Part shown: positions 1 through 6,284 of the stretch, in pieces
How the letters are laid out: every line of letters begins with the position of its first letter
How positions within the stretch are numbered: the first letter of the stretch is position 1
Virus record (IMG/VR): IMGVR_UViG_3300033154_000599
Location: 1-35,619 of that record
Source of the DNA: a virus
Length of the DNA stretch: 35,619 bases
Strand: one strand, 5' to 3'
The notes under the pieces: generated by a model
Databases searched by the model: none
What the model was told of the DNA's origin: nothing
The model's input: the letters and a program-made list of their open reading frames with translations, nothing else
Position numbers and translations under genes: made by a program

Positions 1-9
1 TGTTGCAAG

Positions 10-16
10 TAAATAT
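10..16 (+). promoter_or_regulatory. Candidate late-promoter motif TAAATAT
   Basis: An AT-rich TAAATAT core lies 14 bases upstream of the ATG at 31. It resembles the T4 late promoter box TATAAATA, and the phage encodes a gp55-like sigma factor. Similar cores occur upstream of the genes at 16048, 24171 and 34498. The assignment rests only on motif similarity and position. Confidence 0.3.
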
Positions 17-30
17 AGCTTGGAGATATT

Positions 31-180
31 ATGAAACTTGGAAAGAAAACGTTTGTTGGTGTAGGTGTTGCTTTGGTTCTTAGCGCTTTGGCTTATTTTT
101 TTGGCCCCGACGTTGTGTCGATGGTTAAGGATCAAGTTCAGGCTCAAGAAGTAGTTGCTCCTGCCGATACTAGCGAATAA
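31..180 (+). CDS. Small single-pass membrane protein, unknown
   Basis: A 49-residue frame that opens with ATG eight bases after a GGAG ribosome-binding site (22-25) and closes with TAA. Residues about 7-25 form one hydrophobic segment preceded by three lysines (MKLGKK), so the N terminus is probably cytoplasmic; the C-terminal half is polar and acidic. The layout would fit a small phage membrane protein, but there is no specific match to a holin or spanin. A TAAATAT motif at 10-16 lies just upstream. No function is assigned. Confidence 0.6.
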   Translation: MKLGKKTFVGVGVALVLSALAYFFGPDVVSMVKDQVQAQEVVAPADTSE

Positions 181-218
181 CCGTTAATTTAACGATATTA
201 TTGCTTATTCTAGTTAAC

Positions 219-234
219 CCTAAATTAATTTAGG
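219..234. repeat. Perfect 16-bp palindrome
   Basis: CCTAAATTAATTTAGG reads identically on both strands and lies 20 bases upstream of tRNA-Gly. A shorter odd palindrome (CGTTAATTTAACG) sits at 182-194. Together they could form hairpins between the small membrane gene and the tRNA, or bind a dimeric protein. There is no direct evidence for either. Confidence 0.45.
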
Positions 235-254
235 CAGGGTGTGATTAGTATCAC

Positions 255-325
255 GCGGCATTGGCGTAGGGGAAACGCATCATCCTTCCAAGTTGAAGTC
301 ATCGGTTCGAATCCGATATGCCGCT
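255..325 (+). tRNA. tRNA-Gly (anticodon UCC)
   Basis: A complete cloverleaf is visible. The acceptor arms GCGGCAT and ATGCCGC pair over 7 bp, the D stem is GCG/CGC, the anticodon loop is CTTCCAA with TCC at 287-289, and the T arm is ATCGG-TTCGAAT-CCGAT. The anticodon stem has one internal T-T mismatch. The discriminator is T and no 3' CCA is encoded, so the host must add it. UCC reads GGA/GGG glycine codons. Confidence 0.93.
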
Positions 326-328
326 AGG

Positions 329-610
329 TTAGCGGTCGATAGTTATGGCGATTCTTAAATTAGGATCGAATAGTAAAAAATCGAATAATTCGGATTTGTT
401 CATTCCATGACTAGTTGGTCTATTCAATGCTGTTTGACTTGGGGTATGGCCCATTATAGCTGCTAATTCGACATTGCCTTCGGGCAAGCCGTTTTTCATA
501 GCTTGTTTTATTTTTTGAACTTCTACGTCTAAGCCCATATCGACGGCAACAGTGATATTTTTAGTGTCGTCGTCACTAATTTTTCTTTGTTGGGGCGCTG
601 TATATTCCAT
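329..610 (-). CDS. Hypothetical protein, MEYTAPQ start
   Basis: A 93-residue protein on the minus strand. It begins MEYTAPQ, the same seven residues as the plus-strand protein at 3828, while MEPTSPQ opens the minus-strand protein ending at 28279. The middle (residues about 25-60) has the feel of a short helical domain and the C terminus is hydrophobic. There is no clear ribosome-binding site upstream. It is divergent from the gene at 678, with a 67-bp gap between them. No family was recognised. Confidence 0.55.
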   Translation of the reverse strand: MEYTAPQQRKISDDDTKNITVAVDMGLDVEVQKIKQAMKNGLPEGNVELAAIMGHTPSQTALNRPTSHGMNKSELFDFLLFDPNLRIAITIDR

Positions 611-677
611 CTATAATAGATTTGCTATTTGATCATGCCGGTGTATTTTATTCAAATATAACCGCTCGGAGTTTGAA
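611..677. promoter_or_regulatory. Divergent intergenic region with TATAAT box
   Basis: This is the gap between the divergent genes at 329-610 (minus) and 678-950 (plus). It contains TATAAT at 612-617 on the plus strand. No good -35 hexamer is seen at the right distance, so only a weak promoter candidate can be claimed. CGGAG at about 666-670 is the ribosome-binding site for the gene at 678. Confidence 0.3.
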
Positions 678-950
678 ATGGACCAGATTAGTACGAAATA
701 TCGATATCATCCTGAATCTAAAGACTTGCAAACTTTGTGCAAGATGTTTGAAGAGCAGTTGCCTGATATCAAATTTGGTTTTCAATTTCGGGACAAGGGT
801 CTTTGGCTTGAAGCTAAGGATTCGGATGGCCGTTATTATGGACAGCTTCTCCGGGATCATCAGGAACCTAATGATATTGCGGACCGGTTTTGTCAACGAT
901 TAAAACCGAAGAAATCAACCCCACGAATCATTATGCCATCTTCGGCATAA
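678..950 (+). CDS. Hypothetical protein, 90 aa
   Basis: ATG follows a CGGAG ribosome-binding site by about 7 bases. The 90-residue product alternates charged and aromatic residues, including FGFQFRDKGLWLEAKDSDG, suggesting a small alpha/beta domain. The 3' end overlaps a hairpin (931-950), so the stop codon lies in the stem. It is the last protein gene before tRNA-Lys. No family was recognised. Confidence 0.6.
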   Translation: MDQISTKYRYHPESKDLQTLCKMFEEQLPDIKFGFQFRDKGLWLEAKDSDGRYYGQLLRDHQEPNDIADRFCQRLKPKKSTPRIIMPSSA

Positions 951-954
951 TTTT
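931..954 (+). terminator. Hairpin plus TTTT, probable intrinsic terminator
   Basis: TTATGCC and GGCATAA form a perfect 7-bp stem with a 6-base loop, followed at once by TTTT (951-954). It overlaps the end of the gene at 678 and abuts the first base of tRNA-Lys. The U-run is short, so it may instead serve as a processing site ahead of the tRNA. Confidence 0.45.
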
Positions 955-1026
955 GGAAGTGTGGCGCAACGGAAGCGCAAGGGACTTTTAATCCCTGGGT
1001 TGCAGGTTCGATTCCTGTCACTTCCA
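955..1026 (+). tRNA. tRNA-Lys (anticodon UUU)
   Basis: The acceptor stem is GGAAGTG with CACTTCC, the D stem GCGC/GCGC, and the anticodon arm AGGGA-CTTTTAA-TCCCT with TTT at 987-989. The T arm is CAGG-TTCGATT-CCTG and the discriminator is A. No 3' CCA is encoded. UUU reads AAA and AAG, which are frequent in this AT-rich genome. Confidence 0.95.
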
Positions 1027-1029
1027 TAA

Positions 1030-1110
1030 AGATGCGCACGTAAGTGTTGATCCTAGTCTGCGAGATAGAGTAATGAGCGTGTAGCGGGGTTCTCGTGGGC
1101 CTCCGCATCT
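1030..1110 (+). ncRNA. 81-nt spacer closed by a 7-bp helix (candidate RNA)
   Basis: AGATGCG (1030-1036) and CGCATCT (1104-1110) are perfectly complementary over 7 bp and enclose a tRNA-sized spacer between tRNA-Lys and tRNA-Pro. An alternative hairpin, GCGGGG with CCTCCGC, uses the same 3' bases. No convincing T arm or anticodon arm is found, so this is not called a tRNA. It may be a degenerate tRNA or a stable RNA like those in the T4 tRNA cluster. Confidence 0.25.
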
Positions 1111-1111
1111 T

Positions 1112-1185
<74 letters not shown>

Positions 1186-1201
1186 TTGTTTTGAGGATGA
1201 T

Positions 1202-1711
1202 ATGATTTGGTTTACTTCTGATACGCATTTTGGGCATACTAATATTATTAAATATTGTAATCGTCCTTACAAAAGTGTCCATCAGATGAACGAAGATCTT
1301 ATTCTAAAATGGAATAATGTAGTTAAATCAGGCGATCAGGTCTATCATCTTGGTGACTTTTGCATGGGCAAAAAGAATAAACCTAAGATTTGGGTGCCAC
1401 GGTTAAATGGCCATATTCATCTTATTCGTGGGAATCACGATCTTCATGTTGGGAATCAAGGTTTTGCAAGTGTTCAGCATTATAAAGAGCTTAAAATAGA
1501 AGGCCAAAAAATTGTTCTTCTACATTATCCAATGAGGACTTGGAATGGATCCTATCGTGGCTCATGGCATCTCTTTGGGCATACTCATGGATCTATGACT
1601 GTTCGGCATGGTCGAAAGACTCTTGATGGTTGTCTGGCGATGGATGTTGGAGTCGATTGCCACAATTACTGCCCAATTAACTTCGAACAAATTAAGAAAA
1701 TGATGGAGTAA
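1202..1711 (+). CDS. Calcineurin-like metallophosphoesterase
   Basis: The ATG at 1202 follows GAGGA at 1191-1195. Upstream alternative starts would read through tRNA-Pro and are rejected. The 169-residue product has the full metallophosphoesterase set: SDTHFGH (D7, H9), LGD (52), RGNHD (77-80), LLHYP and a late FGHTHG. It therefore coordinates two metal ions and hydrolyses phosphoesters. Phage members of this short group are usually annotated simply as phosphoesterases; the substrate is unknown. It is the first gene after the tRNA cluster and is distinct from the SbcD-like enzyme at 10664. Confidence 0.88.
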   Translation: MIWFTSDTHFGHTNIIKYCNRPYKSVHQMNEDLILKWNNVVKSGDQVYHLGDFCMGKKNKPKIWVPRLNGHIHLIRGNHDLHVGNQGFASVQHYKELKIEGQKIVLLHYPMRTWNGSYRGSWHLFGHTHGSMTVRHGRKTLDGCLAMDVGVDCHNYCPINFEQIKKMME

Positions 1712-1728
1712 AAACGATTTGTATATAG

Positions 1729-1736
1729 TATAAAAT
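1729..1736 (+). promoter_or_regulatory. Candidate promoter box TATAAAAT
   Basis: TATAAAAT lies about 33 bases upstream of the lipoprotein ATG at 1770. It differs by little from the T4-type late box TATAAATA and could also act as a -10 element. No -35 element was seen. Confidence 0.3.
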
Positions 1737-1769
1737 TTATTTGCGAGGGTGTCTTTAGAGAGGGGTTTT

Positions 1770-3794
1770 ATGAACAAATGTCCTATCTCAAGGATAGGAA
1801 TCTTAGTTCTCTCATTTTTATATGTAGGGTGCAGCATCCATCCCACCGTATCGATAAACGCCGATATTGCAATAGCAAAAGCGGCGGTGCAGCAAACAAA
1901 AGACGGGTACCCAACTTACGGAAGTTTTGAAGATTTAGGCGAGTTTTATTTTACTTTGCCGCCTCCCCCTCCGCAGTTTGTTAAAGTTATCACCCCAGGT
2001 ATTCCCAACATTCCTGGCATTCCTAGCATTCCGTCTACACCTCCCCCACCACCAAATTACATTCCACTATTGAATTTACTTCACCAGGCTCCTGGTGGGC
2101 AAGTGATTACAATTGCGCATTTGCAACAGCTGTCTCCAACGGTAGTTGCTCTTGCGCCTTTAGTGTCCACAATGACATTCCAGCAATTTTTAAACTCGCC
2201 ACAAGCACTTCAAGCTCTTTGGGCACTCCAATCGGTAGCTCAGCCGTTAGGATTGTGGAACCAACAGATGGGAACGTGGCTTTTGAGTAATCAGACAATA
2301 TTGTTCCAACAGGTACAAGCGTTGATGGCACAACTTACTGCTTCGTCAACGCCGGGTACTCCGGGCACACCGGGTACTCCGGGCACTTCATCTGTAGAAT
2401 CTTTTGTGTTGGTTCCAGGGGCAAACCCTTTAACAATCTTTCAAGAAGCTTTGGACATTTTTAATAGAAGAGATCTTGCGGAGATCGCTGAAAAAATTCC
2501 TGTTTTAATTGACACATTGATAGGTCATTCGGGGTTTTCGGATTCGCAATGTGTGCTTTATGGATCAAAAACTGGCAGATATCGCGCAGGAATTTTAGCT
2601 AGCAGAAAGGTTGATGACTCGCGTGAAGTTCACGTTGTAAACCCCGAGGGCTATATCGTAAATCCACATGGCAATGGTAGCAATCGGTATTGGCAAGGCG
2701 AGGATGATGTTACTTTAACTTATATTCCGTTTAAAGTGCGTCGTGGAAAGGTTGAAATTCTTGATCTTTATGCTAGTGATCGGTTTTGGTGGCTAAAAGG
2801 TGCTGCTGGTGGCAATGTAGATCTTTTGGACCGGACTACAACACGCCCAACTGGGTCGATAAAACTTGACCTAGACTTTGGTGGGGTGCATGCGCGCGTT
2901 GTGGGCGGTTTAACTTCTTTATCGAGCTTAGGTGGTCTGATGGGTGAGGTCGAGCTTGGCAACGAAGACGATCTATTAAATTTTCGTGTTGGCGGTGGCG
3001 TTGTCTTAGAAAGTGAATATTCTGGGGGTGAAAATTTCCTAGGATTTTTGGATATGGAGACCGTGGGGCGTACTCCGTCTCTGGAAGTTATAGGTAAGAA
3101 TAAAGCTAGTGCGAGTGCTTGGTTGAGTTTGACGTTGTCGGCCAGTGGCCTCGTTAATCGTTCATTTCCTGGGTATTTGAGTGGTGGCAAATTGGTAGAA
3201 CGAAATTGGGGAGGACAAGTTGATGTGCGGTTTATCCCTGAAATTCATGGCCAAGTGATTACAGATTATTTGGTGTTTGATGTTTCTGGTGGCGTAACAA
3301 CAGCTTTAGCTTTAACAGGACGCGTTGACGATATCGATCATCCTGAGAAAATGCTTAATTTGGTACATATTCGTTCTCATGTCGAATTTGGATGTAAACT
3401 GAGGATTTCTAAAATTATTATAAATATGGCTTTAGACGATTTTAATATAAAAGCTGAACAGGGAATGAGGGAATGGTGGACTGATGAGGAACGTCAACAA
3501 CATCGTGCTAAATTCGAGCGTCCTAATGAGGAAGAGTCAATTTTCTTAGGCATGCGAGGTGTAATAGAAACGTCACGTTTGTCACGTAGGGCCAAATTTG
3601 GCATGATGTTAGAAGTGGATGATTTTAAATTAGGTCTTTTAGATGGGGAGTATGAACAACGTCATCATGAATCTAAAGGCGATTTGTTTTTAGGAGCTAG
3701 TTTTGGTTATAAGATTTTTAGTACTAAGGTATTAAAAGCGGTTGATGGTGAGGAATTTCGTGTTGAAGCTCGTCTTGAGGTTGCTTCATTTTGA
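1770..3794 (+). CDS. Large proline-rich lipoprotein, unknown role
   Basis: The ATG at 1770 is chosen because GAGAGGGG (1757-1765) precedes it closely; a GTG 21 bases upstream is possible. The 674-residue product begins with a lipoprotein signal peptide: basic start, hydrophobic core and a YVGC lipobox at C21. Residues about 50-95 are Pro-rich, with PPPPP tracts and PGIPNIPGIPSIP repeats. A Gln-rich helical stretch follows, then GTP-GTP-GTP repeats near 200, then a long Gly-rich beta-like region to the C terminus. It should be anchored in a bacterial membrane, which is unusual for a phage product of this size. It might mediate superinfection exclusion or alter the host surface. No family was recognised. 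Confidence 0.75.
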   Translation: MNKCPISRIGILVLSFLYVGCSIHPTVSINADIAIAKAAVQQTKDGYPTYGSFEDLGEFYFTLPPPPPQFVKVITPGIPNIPGIPSIPSTPPPPPNYIPLLNLLHQAPGGQVITIAHLQQLSPTVVALAPLVSTMTFQQFLNSPQALQALWALQSVAQPLGLWNQQMGTWLLSNQTILFQQVQALMAQLTASSTPGTPGTPGTPGTSSVESFVLVPGANPLTIFQEALDIFNRRDLAEIAEKIPVLIDTLIGHSGFSDSQCVLYGSKTGRYRAGILASRKVDDSREVHVVNPEGYIVNPHGNGSNRYWQGEDDVTLTYIPFKVRRGKVEILDLYASDRFWWLKGAAGGNVDLLDRTTTRPTGSIKLDLDFGGVHARVVGGLTSLSSLGGLMGEVELGNEDDLLNFRVGGGVVLESEYSGGENFLGFLDMETVGRTPSLEVIGKNKASASAWLSLTLSASGLVNRSFPGYLSGGKLVERNWGGQVDVRFIPEIHGQVITDYLVFDVSGGVTTALALTGRVDDIDHPEKMLNLVHIRSHVEFGCKLRISKIIINMALDDFNIKAEQGMREWWTDEERQQHRAKFERPNEEESIFLGMRGVIETSRLSRRAKFGMMLEVDDFKLGLLDGEYEQRHHESKGDLFLGASFGYKIFSTKVLKAVDGEEFRVEARLEVASF

Positions 3795-3812
3795 AAGGTT
3801 TTTGAGGGTTGG

Positions 3813-3824
3813 TACCAAAAATAA
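3813..3824 (+). promoter_or_regulatory. 12-mer TACCAAAAATAA before a start codon
   Basis: The 12-mer ends 3 bases before the ATG at 3828, which has no ribosome-binding site. The identical 12-mer ends 6 bases before the ATG at 28308. It may be a promoter for a nearly leaderless message or an SD-independent initiation signal. Confidence 0.35.
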
Positions 3825-3827
3825 CCC

Positions 3828-4121
3828 ATGGAATACACTGCCCCGCAAATTAGAGCGTTAGTAGAGTGGTTGTTAACGGACGATGAAATATTGTCTGAAG
3901 CATGGTTTGGTTCTAAAAAACCATTAGGACCATTAGCTTCAAAAGTTGTTGAATTATCAAAGAAAAGAGGATGGAGTAAAGCTAAACTCAAAGCTCTTGA
4001 GAAGAAATTAGGCGGATTTGATGAAAAATCGCCGATGGGGAAAAATGTGTTGCAGTCGGCTTTGGTGAACCTAAAATTAGGTAGTTTTGCTGCTTTAGCT
4101 AAAGCGAAAGAGAAACGTTAA
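3828..4121 (+). CDS. Basic protein with capsid-targeting-like leader
   Basis: A 97-residue protein. Residues 1-24 match the leader shared with the proteins at 4123, 17045 and the minus-strand protein ending at 24083: helix-like ALVEWLLTDDEILSE followed by A. LSE-A fits the T4 prohead-protease consensus of hydrophobic-x-Glu before the cut. The rest is strongly basic (KKRGWSKAKLKALEKK and a C-terminal AKAKEKR), as expected of a DNA-associated internal head protein. No ribosome-binding site is visible; a TACCAAAAATAA box directly precedes the start. The gene at 4123 follows after 1 bp. The internal-head role is inference. Confidence 0.7.
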   Translation: MEYTAPQIRALVEWLLTDDEILSEAWFGSKKPLGPLASKVVELSKKRGWSKAKLKALEKKLGGFDEKSPMGKNVLQSALVNLKLGSFAALAKAKEKR

Positions 4122-4122
4122 G

Positions 4123-4428
4123 ATGCTCCGTCCAGAAGATATTAAACAAATTGCAGAGTTATTAACCGATGATCCAGATGTGTTTGTAGAAGAAGAATTA
4201 ACGTCACAAGCACGAAAAGATCTTTCTCCTAAAAGTTTTGTATTTCCTCCAACCAAAGAAGACCCAAACGGCCATTATCCGATCCATGATGAATCGCATA
4301 AAAATAACGCTAAATCAAGAGTTGCTCAGCTTTCTGGCCAATCTTCGTGGATGAAAAAACGCGGGTTATCAGTTGCCGAAGTTAAGCGTCGAGTTTATGC
4401 TGCTGTTGGTAAACCAGAAGATGATTAA
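4123..4428 (+). CDS. Leader-bearing small protein with DUF6582-like body
   Basis: The 101-residue product opens with the shared leader (IKQIAELLTDDPDVFVE, ending at residue 23), followed by EEL. The body (about 38-95) has FVFPPTKEDPNGHYPIHDES, then NAKSRVAQL, a helix and VAEVKRRVYAAVGK. This resembles the short domain with a FxFP...YPIHDxxHxxNAxxRV pattern found at the ends of phage prohead proteases and related proteins. It follows the basic leader protein after 1 bp, so the two are probably co-expressed head-internal proteins. Confidence 0.68.
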   Translation: MLRPEDIKQIAELLTDDPDVFVEEELTSQARKDLSPKSFVFPPTKEDPNGHYPIHDESHKNNAKSRVAQLSGQSSWMKKRGLSVAEVKRRVYAAVGKPEDD

Positions 4429-4488
4429 TCGCTAATAAATAAATAACGCATGATTTAATGTAAGAACGTTATGCTCAAGGGAGAATGA

Positions 4489-4875
4489 GTGGAAGTACGT
4501 GGGAAGATTTGGGGATCAACGACACCCCTTTTTTGCAAGAATAACGTCGAGATTCATCGGATTGAGGGCAAGAAAGGCGGTTTTTGCTCTTGGCATTGCC
4601 ATCGTGCGAAGTACAACCGTTTTCTCATTGAGAGCGGTAGACTTAAGATTACAATCTCTAAGGATTATGGTTCTGGGGTTCTTGAGGATGAAACGATTAT
4701 TGGACCTGGGCAGCAAACTACAGTTGCTCCTGGTGAATATCATAAGTTCGAGGTTCTTGAAGATTGTGTAGCGTTTGAAATCTATTGGGTTGAGTTAGAT
4801 CCGGGCGATATTGAACGTGAAACGGTTGGTGGCATTCAAAAATCCTTAAATGATAATGGATTGGAGAAATCATGA
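4489..4875 (+). CDS. Cupin-fold protein
   Basis: Start is GTG at 4489, preceded by AAGGGAGA (4477-4484); the nearby ATG at 4485 is out of frame. The 128-residue product is a single cupin barrel. The first cupin motif reads WHCHRAKYNRFLIESGRLKI and the second region PGQQTTVAPGEYHKFEVLED, giving likely metal ligands from the His pair and a late His. Similar single-domain cupins act in sugar metabolism or as sensors, but the substrate cannot be read from sequence. The stop overlaps the next ATG (ATGA). Confidence 0.75.
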   Translation: MEVRGKIWGSTTPLFCKNNVEIHRIEGKKGGFCSWHCHRAKYNRFLIESGRLKITISKDYGSGVLEDETIIGPGQQTTVAPGEYHKFEVLEDCVAFEIYWVELDPGDIERETVGGIQKSLNDNGLEKS

Positions 4876-5096
4876 GAATGTTTGTTTACGATAAAGTTAT
4901 GATAATCGCAGAAGATGCGGAGCGAGCTGTCACCTTGCTAACGCAAGAGGGCTATAAAGTTAAGGACGAAAAATTAGAAAAAATTAGGCCGGATGAAAAT
5001 TTGAAAATTATAGATGGTCTTGATGGCCCGGCCGAAATTAGAAAAGCATCATATTGGATTGAAGAATTTGGTCGTGGAATCCATGGGGATTCTTAA
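4872..5096 (+). CDS. Hypothetical protein, 74 aa
   Basis: Starts in an ATGA overlap with the cupin gene, behind a GGAG ribosome-binding site in the cupin 3' end. The small acidic product has a beta-alpha-like start (FVYDKVMIIAEDAERAVTLLTQEGY). No family was recognised. It ends in a TAATG overlap with the next gene, so the three genes are translationally coupled. Confidence 0.6.
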   Translation: MRMFVYDKVMIIAEDAERAVTLLTQEGYKVKDEKLEKIRPDENLKIIDGLDGPAEIRKASYWIEEFGRGIHGDS

Positions 5097-5299
5097 TGGA
5101 TGATTTAGAAGATAGGCTTAAATGGCTTGCAGATTGGGTTTATCTTTATACTGTTGTTGATGGCCTTGATACTGGTAATCATGTTCTTGTTAAAGAACAT
5201 CTTATTCAGAAATGGTCTGACCCCAAATACGTTCTTTCTGATGAGGAAGAAAGGCTCTTAGGAGTTATTCTAGAACATGCTGGGGATGGTAATTGTTGA
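5096..5299 (+). CDS. Hypothetical protein, 67 aa
   Basis: Starts in a TAATG overlap with the preceding gene. The product is acidic and helical, with aromatic residues clustered near the start (WLADWVYLYTVVDGLD). No family was recognised. It is followed by a 71-bp gap holding the ribosome-binding site of the gene at 5371; no other feature was seen in that gap. Confidence 0.58.
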   Translation: MDDLEDRLKWLADWVYLYTVVDGLDTGNHVLVKEHLIQKWSDPKYVLSDEEERLLGVILEHAGDGNC

Positions 5300-5370
5300 T
5301 GTAGGTCCGGATCTCAATAGGGTTATGAAGATTAATTCAAACATAAGCTAACGGTCATAGGGGCTTCATT

Positions 5371-5724
5371 ATGGCAACGTTTTCAAAAGAATTTTTAAGC
5401 GGTAGTACTAATGGCAGACCCATCAAGGTCGTTGCTATAGCTACAGCTGGTACATTGCTCCACACGGCTGTGTCTGGGATGGCTGATATTGATGAGGTCT
5501 GGCTTTACTGTGTCAATACGGATACTGTTACTCGCAAGCTGACAATTGAATTCGGTGGTACTACGGACCCAGATGATCTTATTGAAATTGGAATTCCTGC
5601 TGAGGCCGGATTGGTCCTGGTTTGCCCGGGGTTGGTCTTACAGAATTCTTTAATTATAGGTGCTTTTGCTGATGCAGCTAATGTCCTCTGCATCAGCGGT
5701 TATGTGAACAGGATCACAGCATGA
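5371..5724 (+). CDS. Small structural-type phage protein
   Basis: ATG follows AGGGG by about 8 bases. The 117-residue product is beta-rich, with FLSGSTNGRPIKVVAIATAG, a central WLYCVNTDT and a terminal GYVNRITA. Its position beside a tailspike-like gene suggests a virion or fibre accessory protein. The role is not established. It overlaps the next ORF by an ATGA. Confidence 0.65.
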   Translation: MATFSKEFLSGSTNGRPIKVVAIATAGTLLHTAVSGMADIDEVWLYCVNTDTVTRKLTIEFGGTTDPDDLIEIGIPAEAGLVLVCPGLVLQNSLIIGAFADAANVLCISGYVNRITA

Positions 5725-5933
5725 GTCGTCGCGAAAAACCAAGATTGGGTCAACGCCCTAGCCCTGCTTACGGTGCTCGTAGTGCGGCAGGTGATTATAT
5801 CGCCACAACAGAACCTAATTACCCAATCGACGCCACGGTCCCAGTAGGCACAGCTCCGTTTGTTACTTTACCTCCTGTAACCGACGACGTAATCGTTCAA
5901 GCTAACTTGTTTGTGGTCCGATGCACGGCTTAA
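5721..5933 (+). CDS. Hypothetical protein, 70 aa
   Basis: Starts in an ATGA overlap with the gene before it. The N terminus is basic (MSRREKPRLGQRPSPAYGAR), followed by Pro/Thr/Val-rich sequence of extended character. It probably belongs to the tailspike-associated group on context. No family was recognised. Confidence 0.55.
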   Translation: MSRREKPRLGQRPSPAYGARSAAGDYIATTEPNYPIDATVPVGTAPFVTLPPVTDDVIVQANLFVVRCTA

Positions 5934-6283
5934 CCTCTAAGGTACATGACTGGATCGTAAGCCATGGAACAGCAGCTTTAAGTGGTCTTACGCTTGCTGA
6001 TTTGCTTTTGGATCAGCCAGCTAATCTTCTCGAACTGGTCAATGGCCGCTTTGGTGCTGACGACGTCGTGACACAGCTTGAGCTGGACTCGGCTCTGGTT
6101 AAGGTAGCTGGCACTGTTCTCCCGGACGGGGCAGACCTGGGGGATTACGCCAGAGCCGTGGTCACGTTCGACCGCAAGGATCGGGCACCAGCAGACGATG
6201 GACTGCGGCTCCATTTGATCCGCCTTCACGATGTTGGTTTGGCAGTTGTTTCAGTATTGCTTAAACATAAGTTAGAAGGATAA
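5921..6283 (+). CDS. Hypothetical protein, 120 aa
   Basis: ATG lies inside the last codons of the previous gene (13-bp overlap). The 120-residue product has helical segments (LSGLTLADLLLDQPANLLELV) and ends two bases before the tailspike-like ATG. Its 3' half is visibly richer in G+C than the upstream genes, marking the start of the GC-rich island. No family was recognised. Confidence 0.58.
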   Translation: MHGLTSKVHDWIVSHGTAALSGLTLADLLLDQPANLLELVNGRFGADDVVTQLELDSALVKVAGTVLPDGADLGDYARAVVTFDRKDRAPADDGLRLHLIRLHDVGLAVVSVLLKHKLEG

Positions 6284-6284
6284 T

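Noticed and set aside
622-903. Plus-strand 93-codon frame overlapping the gene at 678
   Set aside because: No ribosome-binding site, and the alternative frame at 678 has one and a better residue composition.
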